Source: Amanita rubescens (lineage: Eukaryota; Basidiomycota; Agaricomycetes; Agaricales; Amanitaceae). From it: a DNA stretch of 53,710 nt. The notes under the pieces are model-generated. The model was given only the letters and a program-made list of their open reading frames with translations. It was not told the origin of the DNA and made no database searches. The stretch is taken from positions 1 to 53,710 of the forward strand of contig WION01000359.1 of assembly GCA_015039365.1 (NCBI GenBank), read 5' to 3'. Positions 33,565 through 47,118 of the stretch are shown in pieces (the first letter of the stretch is position 1; every line of letters begins with the position of its first letter). The position numbers and the translations under genes were made by a program.

Positions 33565-36500
33565 TTACGAAGAACGCTCTGTGATGCCCTGTGCATATCC
33601 TACTCGAACAAAGTAAGTCTGGAGCGGCTGTCGCACCTCCGATGCAACGTCGCGCGATAGCAAGTCTGTTACCAATGGATATATTGCTGGTAAATAAGTG
33701 GTGAACTAGGCCAGGGATCTAATTAGCACGAAATGACGTGTATTTGGGAAGTCACTCACAGCCTTCTCATCGAAACGGCAGAAGCCATCCAATATTTCAG
33801 CAACCACAGGCGTCCATGCCAGTACGTTTTTTGCTTGCGTATCGGGCCTTAGCTTGTTGTAATCCTGCAAAACACCTAGTCCTAGCCTGCAGAGTGGTTA
33901 GATGAGTTGATTTTTATAACCGTTGAGAGAACACGGACGGCATGAGACGTTCTGCAATCTGGGGTCGAGCAGCTTGGTGTTCAGGTCTGTTGTCATAGTA
34001 CATCCGCAACAGAACATGGACGAGAGTGGCAGCGCTACTGGATTCCTGCTTCAACAAATTCGGCAGGTGTTTCATGAAACCTGACATAACCTTAGCGGAG
34101 GCTGTAAAGTTCAAGAAGGATGTACGTACCAACTTTCCAAAGCCCTGTTCGTAATTCTTTGTCTTCGTTAAACATGCGCGCGAACTGATAGCTATGATCC
34201 AGGACGCCCATGAGGCGTAATAATTGCTCCGGTGGAATCGTGCGATAGACCCCGTCGTTTCTTAGAAGATCATTTGTAGTCTCAATGAGCAGTAGTTGAA
34301 GGACGCATTTCACAATTATTTGCTTGAAAATGCGACGACGGTCGCTCAATGACGTTTGTACACCGTTCTTCGCCTGTTCACCATTTGATAGCAAGGGGGC
34401 AGGAAGTATTGCCGAGCCATTTGTGTCTGTTGATAATTTCAGTCAAACGCATATATTACCGCAATCTTTTCAATTTATACCTGCTGTCTCGTTTGTTTCT
34501 GCGACATTTCCATCTATCTCTACACGAAGACTTTCATCAAACAGTTGATGTGGCGTAGTTGTCCTGAATAATTTGACGAAAGTTGTCGCAATTCTCTCCC
34601 AGCGCGCGGGACTTAATTTTTTGACATTACTCTCCAACAGCTGTTGTAAGCAGGATGTTCCGATTCTTGCGAGTGTATCGTTTTCTGAATAAAAACGTTG
34701 CGAAGGTTTGTCCGACGTGCATTTATGTTTAATAAACTCACCTTGACAAATGCATACACAGAGCAGGTCCAACAATCCGTCAAGGAATCGTTCCAGAATC
34801 TCAAAGTAATATGTATACAGATCTATAAGGTTCCTCAATGCTTGTATCATCGTTGTCGATAGCCAGACGCTCATATCTTCTTGCGTACTAAACCGTGATA
34901 GGTCTTGACTGGATTTGAGGACGGCAAATATTGGAAAGAGCAGTTCTTGGCAGACTGTGTCCCAAAAACCGACGGAATATGTTGACCCATATTTCTTGAG
35001 AGTTGTAAACAAGGAATCCAGAGCGCTGTGGTCCGGCACGAAAATAAGACATTATCTGATACAATGATTTTCGCCACCTACAGTCGTCGTACTTCAAGAT
35101 CTTCGCCGTTCATTATGATATCATAAAAACCAAAATGCACCGGGAACCAATATCGAATCATAGAATCATCAATTGTTTGCTGCGGACCCGTGAACGAACA
35201 TTCAGGACATTGGAGCATTACCGGAATCACTCCGCGCAACATGGCAATAGCTAGCAGACTGATCTTCTGATACTTGCTAACTTTGCAAAACTCTGTGATG
35301 CAGACGGTGAGATCTGCAAAAGAGCCGTATCGGACTATAGAAACAAAATGATCTCGGTTGAGTCTTGTGACGATCTCAAAGGCGGAGTTTGCAATCTTTT
35401 CTATGGGACGCATGAATATCGAATGTTCAGATGTAGCCGTTTAGCATACCTGTTAGGACCTTAGAAGCAGCCGAAAAGACACCGAACATGGTTCGCCAGC
35501 CTGATCGCATATTCTGTACTCTTGCCTGAATCATTTGTTGCAAGCACTGCAAAACCTGCATAGACGTCAGTAAAAGCATCAAGCGTATATCATCTAACTT
35601 ACCATATCACGGACTTCGGGGTTATTATTGTGGATCATGGTGTATTCAAAAGGCTTTAAGAAATCTTTTTGGAACTTGAAATGCGGTAACTCCTCTTTTT
35701 CAAGGAAGCGCATCGCCAGTTGCCGAAGAGAGTCCAAAGCGAAGAAACAAACATGTGGATTACTATGGCAGCAAACCTTCTGGATTTCAACAAGAATGGT
35801 CACTTGGAAGACATGAATTCTTACCTGATTGAAATGCTCTCCTAGAATATCCCACAAATTCGACCACTCCAGACGAATACGTGACATATTATAATATGAG
35901 ATTTCCACCAGTTTTTGAAGACTGAATACCCGAGGATGCTGTGATAGCCCAGACGATTGAATCTCTTCCCATGATACATCACACAAAGCGCGAACGAAAT
36001 CCACTATTGCAATCTATTGTGTTGCATTGTTAATGGCAATGTAACTTTCCAAAATCCCGACTTACTCCAGACAAATAATGGCTTAAAGAAAATACCATGT
36101 CGGCCGCGACAGTGATGTGTGTAGAACGACTTTCGTTAGCTAACTCTTCCGTAGGAACTTTCCGAGTGCGTCTGTTTGAAAAAGTTGTTATAAACTCTTA
36201 AAAAAGATAAGAACAATCATACCCTTTTTTCCCAGACTCTGGCACATCTACCCCACTACTAATAAGCTGCATATGCTCCAATTGACTGACACAAGTTAAA
36301 ACTTCGCGCCATGATCCTTTGAGATGATTACCTTCGGTGACGGCAACATCTAGGAGAGCTTTAATGGCTTCCATATTTTTAGTTCTCATCTCCCCTAGAT
36401 TGTTCAAGAACGTGAACTTTCCCAGCGTCGTCACAAAAGCGTCTCGCTGAAGCTCAAGCTCAAAAAAGCAAACGATGCGAATTGCACTTTTGAACCCGTC

Positions 36501-39500
36501 CAAGCAGAGCTCAACAATCTCAAGATCATTTGTTTGTTGCAGGGGCCCCGACAATCCAGCCAGAAACGGAATCCAAGCAACCTCAAACATGGGCCGAACG
36601 TGGACGAAATGAGAGGCACTGAAAAATTGCTCGCCGCTCTTTGAGCCTTTACGCTGAGAGCGCATCATGGTTTTGAACAGAGCCTGGAGTATTTAAGCAT
36701 AATGTATCGGACATTTGGAAGGACGAACAAACCTCTGTCTTATTAGCCATACCATTTGACTGCAGAGCATACGCTTCCTTTTGGAGATCTCTTCCCACAT
36801 TTGCGATGGCCCCGGTAAGTCCAGGGCCAGAAGCCAGAGCTAGGCCAAGATCAGCCTGGTCCTGCATTCGGATCTCGTTGTTGACAATATCATCGTATAT
36901 ATCAGACAGGAACTGTTCGGGAAGGTCTGCATTGTCGTTTATGCCCTTGTTATTCTTAATAAAATCTGCCTTAGTCATGCGTTTCTTTACTCGCGGATTA
37001 TGAGCATCCGTGTTAAGCATGATAGCCGAGTACGCCAGAACATAAGCGGCGTCTAAATAAGGCAAAAAGTGGTCAACCATGAGAGTCGCCGTAATATAAA
37101 ATACGAACCAGCATTGGCGAATGGTGTTTTGGGATTCCCAGCGATATATCGCTCGGCAAACTTGAGCATGAATCTATCAATTTTTTGCGCCTCTCCTGGT
37201 AATCTGAATGGCTGCAGAAATGTTCTCAGGGCGTCAACGAAAGGGTGATCTTTGAAATCCAGCATGTTCACGAATGAATGCATTGTAGCAATATTATCTT
37301 CATCACTAATAATTGTCAGGACTGTTTCGAAGCTAAACATAGTGATTAGCCTTCTTACCCGTCGCCCAAATATTCTCCTATCATGGTCTTGCTTAGACCA
37401 TCCGTAGTGAGAAGAAACTTTGCCACGTCCTCCGGTGCCTTGCTTGGGATGAAACCGGTGTCGATCAAGAAGTTTATCCCCTATATGAGTTCAGCTTTAG
37501 AAGGCAGATATCCTTCTGAGGACGTACACGCTTCGGTTTGAAGTTGAATTTCTTGATACCTTCCAAGAACGTGGTTTTTTTCTGTTTTGCACTCTCGAAC
37601 TTGGTAGGGTCATCAATTGTGTCGGGGGTCGGTTGACGCAAGATTTCTACACTGCCGCCTAGCGATAGTTTATCGTACGATATATCTGGGGTAACTGGTT
37701 CACGCCGGTAATCATCTCCAGAGAGTGATTTCGCTGAAACCGGTGGCTGGCTATCTTCATTAGTTCGATCAGGAGCAATGCCCCATGCAACCAAAGACCG
37801 TAACACAGTTACAAGACACTCCAATCCTTGTCTTCGATACTGGCTCTCAGATTGTCCCAAAGCAGAAGTATCCATGTTTCCGGGAACTGATAACGCCGCA
37901 GCAGATAAAGGAATTGGACCGCCCGCGGTTTGGCCTTTGGATGTAGTACTAGATGGTTGATTGGGAGGTTCGGCGGCTTTTTGTTGAGACGCTGCTATGG
38001 GTGCCGTCCCGACTTTCGAAATGATGTTCATGAGGCTGATATAGCAGTTAATTCGTAGACGGAGGGAAAGCAAACATCAATCCTACTGTTCGTAGATATT
38101 GTCCACAGCTTCCCCGTCACAGTCATAATTAAGGTATATTTCTACTAAAGCTTGGGGATCTTGACACAGTCTGGAGAACATGCCGAGGATGATGGCCTTC
38201 TGCTTGAGTGTTGAGGTTTTCATTTCGAGGATGGGAATAAAGATTTCGTGGAGAAGTACTTCCGTCTCTTTCTAAACAAAAAAGTGAATAAAGATCAATA
38301 ACTGCAAGAATGCAGAAGACCTTGAGCTTCGTTCGCATGCCAGAAAGGACACGCCAGAATATTTCAACGCTGATCTCGAACACTTGAGGCACAGGGCTAA
38401 CAGCATTGCGGCTTAAGCATAGGCAAAGATACTGGTTGATAGCTTGAATGAAAGTAGTGGCTTCATTGGACGAGCTCGAATATATGATGGCAGTTGGATC
38501 AACGAAAAGTGGCATGTGAGAGTTCAAAACTGTCAGAACAAGATACAGCGACAACAGCTTGGAACGCATGGCGTGTGATTTGGGATCTCTTTCACTACGA
38601 AAAGGCATTATACAAATGTTCATATCGAACAGCAGCGACAAACCTTTCCGTGTTCAACGGCTTCATCGTTAGCTTGCAGAGCGAACGGAACACCAGGAAT
38701 GCATCTTTGACAAACATGTCACGAAGGGTCATAAAGCGGCTACTTTGGTCATGTTCTGATATGGCATCAATGTTGTTGCTGGAAATATAAGTACATCAGC
38801 TTTGCCATTCGATAATCGAGTGCGGCACGACTCACAGGTTAATTTGAGATTGATGTGGGTCATCATTAGGGGCGGGATCCTGGTCCGGCACCGCATCCTC
38901 CGCGGGACGTTGCAGCGGCAAGGAGGCTAACGAAGCGTTACTTTTCGACCTCTCTGGGGCACCAACATCAATATTTGCAAGTGTCCTGGCATCCTCGGAC
39001 GGAATGGAAAACGATGTGCGACTTGCAGCTATTGCATCAGGACTGAAGATGTCGGGAGTCGCTGATATCAACGGCGTTTTTGCGTCTCTCCGACACCGCG
39101 TGAAAACATGATGAACCATCTGCGTTAAGCCACCTTGCGCTACCATTTGATTGACGGGATCGTTGCTAAGTAAAAAGACATTGTATACGGTCCTGACCGC
39201 TTTTAGCAAAGATGAGTGGTGAACAAGAATTGTCGGGGATAAGACAAGTGATAGAAGTGCCTTGACTACCTGGAGCGACACTGCCTCTGGCGTATTTTCA
39301 CTATGGCATGCAGTTATTGTATGGGCAACCAAGTCTACGAGAGAGGGTTGTGGTATATGAGTTTGCGAGGCATCGGCATTGGAGTCAAGAGCAGAGGGAT
39401 GAGGAGAAGGTGGCGGAGATGGGATATGTGATAACGGGTGCTCGGGTTCCGCAAAGAACGAGTAAGAGATAAGTTTGGAAATGCAATCGAGGCTCGCTGT

Positions 39501-40203
39501 CATTAATTTTTCATTTCTGGTCTCGCAAGCAAGGCGTAATGGCTCAAATATTTCGCGAGGAGATTCACCCCCCTGGCTAGACCGAATTAGATCTAAGGCG
39601 CGCTGTGCGCTGTCGCGGAGGGGGTTAGATCGCTTGGCTTCCCGCGATGCCACTATGGTTTCCAATGCAGAGCTGATGAGAACAATAGAAACATTATGAC
39701 CCCGTGATAAGGTAAGAGACCTTTTGTGTGTTTTGGGTGAGGGAGTCTGAGAACGAACAGGTTCCGTATTTCTGTGTTGCGCGTCCTGGGACCGCCCAAC
39801 CGACGACGAAGTCGAAGTACGCGGCTCATGAGATTCCGGTTCGCTCTGAGGAGTAGGATGTTCCACAGATGGCGCAGAGGACAAAGGCTCGTCTTCGTGA
39901 CAAGGAGAAGCTACTACTTGCGCATTTTCTGCACCGTCCGCCGGGGTTACTACTTGCTCGTCTGTCTCTGGGTCATCAGAGACAGAAATATGCCCAGGGT
40001 GGCTTTGGGTAGCTCGCTGATCTGGCTGTCTAGCTTCGTCAGCATCGGTCGCTTCCGTTACAACGTCTATGACAGCAGACGGTGGTATGGCTATCGGAGA
40101 CTGGTCAGCGGTATGGAAGTGACTTGACCGTGGGCTTGGGGAGTCCTGCGACGGAGGCGAGGATGGTAGTGGAATGGCTGAAGCATCCGTGACCTCGTAC
40201 ATG
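33565..40203 (-). CDS. sec7: Sec7/BIG-type Arf guanine-nucleotide exchange factor
   Basis: A very large multi-exon gene for a Golgi Arf-GEF that drives COPI and clathrin vesicle formation. The N-terminal region (before about 38830) is acidic and Ser/Pro-rich. DCB and HUS regions follow. The catalytic SEC7 domain, near 37500-36880, shows [38 protein letters not shown] (with the catalytic Glu in PGEAQK), [18 protein letters not shown] and [17 protein letters not shown]-type helical regions fill the rest to the end ([11 protein letters not shown]). The start at 40203 gives a Met right before conserved-looking acidic sequence; an in-frame Met at 40283 is also possible, which would leave only 33 bp to the divergent deoxyhypusine synthase start. 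Many internal introns were checked by phase at the ends and around the SEC7 domain only. Confidence 0.88.
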
Positions 40204-40316
40204 ATGGCACTGGGCGCAGGAGAGCCAGTGTTCTCAACCGTGGACTTTGCGTAGTCGGCGGCGCCACGTGCTCGATATATCACTTGCTATTTCAGGAAAT
40301 GCATTATTTTATCACC

Positions 40317-41637
40317 ATGACCGATGCACCAAAGGGCGCATCAGCCGCTGTACTGCAGCCTTCGGAACCAGTGCCAGACAATGCTGTCTCGGTACAGGGT
40401 CCAAACTTTGACAACTCTTTATCTCTGCAGCAGTTTCTTGCTTCCTATGAGCGCGTCGGGTTTCAAGCAACCAGCCTTGGCAAAGCGATCGACATTGTCA
40501 ATCGCATGGTAGGCCTCGTCGAATTAACAGTAATTCTTTTCTTACTATCAAATTTTAGAGAAAATGGCGGTTATCCGACGAACCGATAACGGAAGACGAA
40601 TCAGAGCAATACACTTCGCCTTCCGTCCGTGCAGAGACGCGTTGCAATATCTTCCTCGGCTATACTTCAAACCTCATATCGTCTGGGCTTCGAGAAATAA
40701 TACTATATCTCGTAAAGCATAAGCATGTTGCTGCAATAGTTACAACTGCGGGTGGCATCGAAGAAGATTTCATAAAGTGCCTCGGGAAAACATACCTTGC
40801 TGATTTTAATCTGGACGGTGCAGACCTACGAAGACGCGGAATGAATCGGATAGGAAATCTGATTGTGCCAAACGACAATTACTGCAAGTTCGAAGACTGG
40901 CTTACTCCTATTTTGGATCAAATGCTTGTTGAACAAAAGGCGACCGGAAATGTCTGGACGCCTAGTTCTTTCATTCGACGGCTCGGGAAAGAAATAGATA
41001 ATGAAGAATCTGTATATTACTGGGCATATAAAGTAACAAGATGCACTGCATCTTGGTCCATGCTGATCTATCTTGAGTTTTAGAACGATATTCCCGTCTT
41101 CTGTCCTGCGCTCACCGACGGTTCCATCGGAGACATGATATATTTTCATTCCTTCCGCTCTCCTGGTTTGATCATCGATATCGTACAAGACATTCGATCG
41201 CTGAATGAGCTAGCGAGGAAATCACGCAAGGCTGGGATGATTATCTTAGGTGGGGGTGTCGCCAAGCACCAAATAGCCAATGCCATGCTGATTGTACGTA
41301 ATTCATTTTCCCGTTCGCTTATCACTGACATGGCACACAGCGCAATGGAGCCGATTTCTCTGTCTACATAGTGCGTTTCCTGTTGCGTATCTACTTTGCG
41401 AAGATCACATTTTTCATTAGAACACTGGGCAAGAGTTCGATGGGTCAGATTCGGGCGCTCGACCTGATGAAGCTGTATCCTGGGGAAAGATCCGAGCAGG
41501 GGCCGAATCCATAAAGGTAATCTTTATAACATTAAACCCACTGCGATGAATTGAGTAAACATGATCAAAAGGTCTTTGCTGATGCGACGCTAGTCTTCCC
41601 ACTTATAGTAGCGGCGACGTTCGCACAGGGGAATTAG
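40317..41637 (+). CDS. Deoxyhypusine synthase
   Basis: Six exons (40317-40508, 40559-41032, 41084-41293, 41341-41370, 41421-41516, 41572-41637) join to 355 residues, close to the usual length. The enzyme uses spermidine and NAD to convert one Lys of eIF5A to deoxyhypusine, the first step of hypusine formation. Family motifs are [77 protein letters not shown] and the active-site region EAVSWGKIR, whose Lys forms the enzyme intermediate. One exon is only 30 nt ([10 protein letters not shown]). The gene diverges from sec7. Confidence 0.96.
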
Positions 41638-41768
41638 TAGCTTTGTTTCAAGTGAGCATACCACCAAAATGATATTGGTGTTCATATCCAGTAGATACAT
41701 CATGTGGTGCAGAGTAAGTTCCATATAGCTTTCGCCCCTCAATCTATGGTTGATCGATGATCAGCAGA

Positions 41769-42724
41769 CTAGTAAACTAATATAACTGACGACTCGTGCT
41801 CACCCTGTATTTCACGCGACCATAAGATGAGGTCGTCTTTCAACAACTGCAAAATCGTCAAAGAATCTCGTATAAGTTGGTCCAGGCCATTTTCATAAGT
41901 TGGCAAACAAGAGACCGCATCGTCAAATGCACTCTTTGCAAGATGGCAAGCTCTTTCGGGGCTGCTTTTCACGTCTAAAACCGGCAGACTATGTATCTAA
42001 CGTTTCCATGCAATTGAACGGCTTACCATGATAAAAGACGGAAAAATTCAACGCAAGACCTAATCTTGTTGGGTGAATAGGATCAAGCGTTGCCAATGCA
42101 TGTTTGTATGCCAACTTGTATGCAGTAAGCGATAAATCGCCATACCGCTCTCTGTCATGTTCGTTCGCAAACTCAGCCATATATCGATAATAATCGCCTT
42201 TCCTGGAAGTGGGTGATTGTTACTCCGAGAAGCACATTTTGAGTGGAGCTAACCTACATTTTAGAGTAGAACACGCATTCTTCACCGGATCTGGCGGCAG
42301 GCTGAAGCCGTTTTTCGAGCAATGTTACGATATCCTTACACGCATCGGTCAGTTCCCGCTCTATTTTCTGGCGCTGTCCGCGTATGAGTTCCAACTGTCG
42401 TGTAGTCAATGGCGATCGATCTGACTTCTTAGGATCGTTCAGTCGTGATGACTGTGCCCTTTTATCCATGAGGTCCATGTTTCTCCAACTATTTCGGAGA
42501 TTGTTTGTTATGTTTTTATAAGCAACGGAGAGCAAATTGCGCTCCTCAATCGTGAGTTGTGCGCCGTAATTTTCAACGATGGTTTTGATGTACTTCACCA
42601 CATCTGGATCGACGGCGTCAGACTCCGTCTTTGGTTGAACATAATGCAAACCTTGGTATCTTTCTGCCTCGTTTGCCACGTCTGCCAGTACGAGGCACTC
42701 TGCGCGGGGAGGTCTTTTGTGCAT
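41769..42724 (-). CDS. 14-3-3 family phosphoprotein-binding protein
   Basis: Four exons (42724-42652, 42603-42258, 42202-42027, 41974-41769) join to 266 residues, near family length. 14-3-3 dimers bind phosphorylated Ser/Thr partners. Conserved pieces are [58 protein letters not shown] and [14 protein letters not shown]. The N terminus ([17 protein letters not shown]) and the helix-4 region ([17 protein letters not shown]) are more divergent than in housekeeping 14-3-3 proteins, so this may be a second, specialised paralogue. The short C-terminal tail after EIQ is read from one exon; an alternative last splice is possible there. Confidence 0.87.
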
Positions 42725-43701
42725 CTACATTCATCATCAATCGATGTGGTCACATGTCAGGACGTACGTACAGGTGCCATTGCTAGTGAAGCTTCAAGTT
42801 GTAAGCGATGCACGAGGACGACCATAAAGTACTTTTCTAATGCCAATAGCTGGGCAGAGGGGACGGGTAATGCATGGTTTAAATGCGGCCTGATTGATAC
42901 ATCTAGTACTGTACAGGGTGTTTACACGTTTTTCACGTTCCCATAACTGTGGAAAGGTAGCATTAATGTGCACCGTGAACTCGGACTCCCCAGAGTTGCG
43001 TCATTGATCACGCCCGCATGAAGGAAACTTCCAAGGTTGAGCTCATGTGATACACGATAGAATTAGCACGAGTTCCTCGCATGTTTTCAGAACGCCCACA
43101 AAGTTGTAGTCTTGTTCGACTCCCAAGATTCGGTTCAATCAGACTTCTGACTGTGCCATTCACGTGAAATACTCCCTGAAGCTTGGACAAAAGTGCCCCT
43201 TCTGCTGTTCGAGATGTAACCCTTAAATTTAGTTGATCGTTTCCAGAAGGTCCAATACAGTCTCCTCCTGAGGTGCCCATACCTTAACTTCGGAACCAGG
43301 CGATAATGTGAAATGTGTTCTAGATGTGAAGTTTATTGTTAGCTATGACGCTCGTGAAGTAAACCTGTACGACTAACCCCAATGGATATTCAGGTAATTA
43401 TTTTTCAGCTATCCCTGAGAAATAGGCTCGACTGGCATCTGATTTCCTCCGAGGCCGGCGGTCAGGCCTTTCACGACCGCGAAGATGACTGTTGACGCAC
43501 CATATGGATGAGATTTATTGGATCATGATGTCACATATAGACAGACAGCACTATCCTGAAAGGTGTCTTCGGCCAGAAAAACAACTCCAAGCTTACAGAC
43601 TGTTCCATTCGATTAACACACTAAATAAAAGCTCTCAGTTTCAAATCGAGGTGAAAGTGAAGTGTATGCGCATACGTTCCCACGCGACTCCTCCCACCAT
43701 C
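42725..43701. other. Intergenic stretch with no supported gene
   Basis: About 980 bp between the 14-3-3 gene and the Crinkler-like gene, which diverge. Short open frames exist on both strands but show no motif or splice structure. It should contain both promoters. A plus-strand frame runs into the Crinkler-like start from about 43492, but the Met at 43702 fits the family better. Confidence 0.45.
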
Positions 43702-46700
43702 ATGGCAAAGGTGCCAGGCTCTTTTGAGCTTAATTGTCTTATCAAAGACGAACCCCCCGTCTTTGTAGTTACCGTGGAGCACGATGTTAGGGTCAGCAAA
43801 TTGAAGGAAGTTGTACAAAGCAAGCGAGCATCGGGTATTTTAAGGGGTATTGATCCTCACTCTCTGGAATTGTGGAAGGTGAGCGTCATTGATGACTTAC
43901 GATGTGAACTGACATTGCTTTTCTCAGCTCAAGGGCTCCAACGCTATCGATTCAAGGCCAGGCGCCACTCTGCTTGAACGTATCAAGTCCCTGGGAGATG
44001 ACCTTTCGACATTTGCGGACAAATTAGAGCCCACGAACAGTATCTCTTCAGTGACGCCTTCCCTCCACGACGTCCACATAATTGTAGAGCTCCCGGCCAC
44101 TGGTGAGTGGGAGCGTTACTGAGAAAATTCTGTCTCGTTTGCTCCTTTTTTCTACCACCCTCAATCCTGTCACGGTTGCGAATCCTACGTGCCACTCCCC
44201 CCTCTCTTGCCACTTTCCATGGCTTTCATTTATTGCCTACTGATCCACCGTTTCCCCGCTACCAATATCTTGCCGGTTCATCCCCTACTTTCCCTTTCTA
44301 TGGTTTCTCTCCACCGTTCGTATTCACCATGTTTTCTGCTCTTCTGATTTTGTCCATCATCTACTCCTCACCTTTATCACAAACAATCCAGTCCCTCGTA
44401 CACGTCCCCCACAAACGCCCGAACATTCTGCTAAGCGGCGCCGTCTGGAACGAAATGAAACGCTGTGCACGCCTCCTAATACGACCCAAGCAGCATCGCA
44501 GGGTGCGTCATGTATCTCTCACCTTAACTGTTCTGAGCACGTTCCTCGTTAGTGACGTCCCCACGCATTATGGCAGAAGAGATCGAGCCCGCAATGCGTA
44601 CAGCGCTCGAGCCCTTCGCCCAATACATCACCTACTTGGCGCAGGGGAAAATGGACGGATATTTAGACTCCATCCGACCTGAGGAATTGGTTACAGATCT
44701 CCAGGTGCGGCTACACACAGAGCCAATGCTTCTTCTCCACGACCTGGGCAACAACATGGAGGAGATTGAAAAGTTGTTCCTCTCTGATACAGTGTTTGTT
44801 GTCTTCCTTGCGTCGCTTTCATACTAATCCCGATTTCGCTTGGTGCAGCCATCTATTTGCTATCTCTGGTTCTGGAAAAACTCGCCGCACACTCGAGGGG
44901 CTCTGCCACCACTGGGGATTTTATATTTCATCACAGAAACAGGGAAAAATTGGCTCCCGTGACTTTGAATCAGTGATTAGCACAATGACATTTATGAGTG
45001 GGTGGGATCCCGACACTGACACGTGCAAGCCGAACAAGCACAAGAACGTCTCTATTGCAAATCGTGCCTTTGCAATGCTACTATGTGCTCGTGTCTTCGT
45101 TCTAAAGCAGCTCTTGGATAGTCTTCCCATCAACACGGACCCGGAGGTAGCCCGAAAGCGATGGGTCCTTGCTCAAGTCTTGCCTCCCTCCCTTCAACAT
45201 GACGAAGACATGTTTACCATCATCACTAACAGCCTCCGTCGTGCCAGAGAAGAGGACATGCTTTCTCTTGCCCACGCCATGATACGCCGCATGGATATGG
45301 TGGTAAATGAACGACTCTTCGTTGTGATCGACGAAGTCCAAGTGGCTGCCGTGTATCTGAATGATTCTTTTCGTTCTTTCACCACAGGCGTGGATATGCG
45401 CCCTGTCCTGCATGCGTTCTACAAGTTCCTTCAGGAGACTCGAATGTTTGATGGGATCATACTTGCTGGAACTGGTTTATCTATGAATATGGTGAAGAAT
45501 GCACTTTCGTCTCAAGTTGCAAAATTCTTGGGCAATCGCCAAGAACCAATTGTCTCCGTTGAGCTTGGGCGATTCAAGGGGGACCTGATACATGAGAACT
45601 ATATTCGCAAGTATTGCACTTTTTCAGCCCGCAGCTCTGATCGGCGGTTGATAGAACGAATACTGTATTGGTTTTCCGGACGGTGAGTATAGCTTTTGAT
45701 CTTGTGAGGCATCACTGATATTTAACTCATAAAGTTACCGGTTTACAGCCAGCCTGATTGAACTTTTACTCTACATACAACCAGGCTCACCCCACCGCAT
45801 TCTCAGTGCTTTTGCCAAATCAATGACTCAGTTCACTATCACGGATGCGATTGATCTGGAAGAAGAAGAACCGCCCCTTACTGATACGACTATTGATAAG
45901 ATAAAAGGCTATGGACAACTCGGTGCAGTAGATCGTCTCTTTAAGGATGGCAACCGTACGTGTAATGTCTTATTTGTCACAGAGTTCCTGACACTCGATT
46001 CATAAAAGAGGGCTTGATACAGTGCCTGTTCCAAGCTCTCATGAGGTGGAGAATAGGAAGTGAGCCTACGTGGATTCCCATCGAAGGCGACATGCACGAG
46101 CTAGTTGCATTGGGTATCGGCCACTTGGAGAAGGTTGGATCCTATCGAACGTTGGATCCGAACACCAACTATCCTGTTTATCTTTGCGAGCCATTAGCCG
46201 TCTTAAATCTATGTTCAGGCTTTAATAAGCACCTCCTTACGCAAGAGACATGGATTACCGAAGCATTCCGTACCGCTCGCAACACCTCGGCGCGAGGAAC
46301 CATATTTGAAGAGGCTGTGCTTTTAGTGCTCTTGCGGAGCTTCGGAGGCAAATCTTGCGCTTTATCAGATGTCTTTCACACCAATCAGCCCTGGGGTTCG
46401 AGAAAGGTGACCTTGGTGGCATTGAAGCGCACAACCGAAGGTTCAATGCAATGCTGCCCTGTATCGTGGACGACCGGCAGCTCCGATCGCTTGGGATTCA
46501 AAGCTGCATCTCCCGAACATGTTCTTGAATTCATGAATAATCCCAATGGAAAGTGTTTCGTTTTTCCCGATGAACATATGGGTCCCGATCTTTCGTTTTT
46601 CTTTCAAGACGTGGAAACCAAGGAGCTGATTCTTGTTGGATTGCAAGGCAAACTTGTCCTTAAACCCCTTAATGTGTCTGGCTGGCTGATGGCATTAAAA

Positions 46701-47118
46701 TCCATTACGCCTCAATTCTTCTACACGATCAATGTGTGTATCATCTGAGTTTGCATTCCTGCGCTTAGTTTTGTAGACAACGAAGAACGACAGGGTTCAA
46801 TATGCTCCATCAAAGTATTCCGGACTTTCGGATGAACTCATGGATGCAATGCAGTCGATGCTAGGGTATGCGGAATACAAACCTGTCATTGAGGAGTATC
46901 GGAAGAAACTTCGCAGTACTACAGCCCTCAATGAGCGGTTTGAGTCCCAACCGTCCCGGAAAACGCCGAAATACTTGCGTATTATTGCGACTCGACAAGC
47001 ACACCGACGGTGGGAATCGGAGTGCTCAGGCGATGTGGGGGTTTTGCGATACAACCTTGTGGAAGCGTATCTTGGCTCAACGGCAGATGTCGTAATGGGG
47101 TCACCCAGTGTAGCTTGA
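43702..47118 (+). CDS. Crinkler-like protein: ubiquitin-like header, P-loop NTPase and REase-fold nuclease domain
   Basis: Eight exons (43702-43878, 43928-44102, 44392-44502, 44553-44793, 44849-45682, 45735-45955, 45985-46733, 46777-47118) all join in phase to 949 residues. The N-terminal about 100 residues resemble the Crinkler header (FELNCLIKDEPP, HSLELWKLKG). A basic KRRRLERNE stretch near residue 132 may be a nuclear signal. The NTPase shows Walker A ISGSGKT (about 240-246) and Walker B LFVVIDEVQ (Asp near 395). The C-terminal part has GPDLSFFF (Asp near 787) and VGLQGKL (about 806), the D...QxK pattern of restriction-endonuclease-fold domains. Such proteins are described in fungi and oomycetes as transposon-derived effectors or conflict proteins. 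Host target, and whether it is secreted, are unknown; there is no clear signal peptide. Confidence 0.8.

Noticed and set aside
44103..44391. Possible extra coding exon in the long intron of the Crinkler-like gene
   Set aside because: The open frame there has no header or linker features, and removing the whole 289 bp as one GT-AG intron keeps phase.
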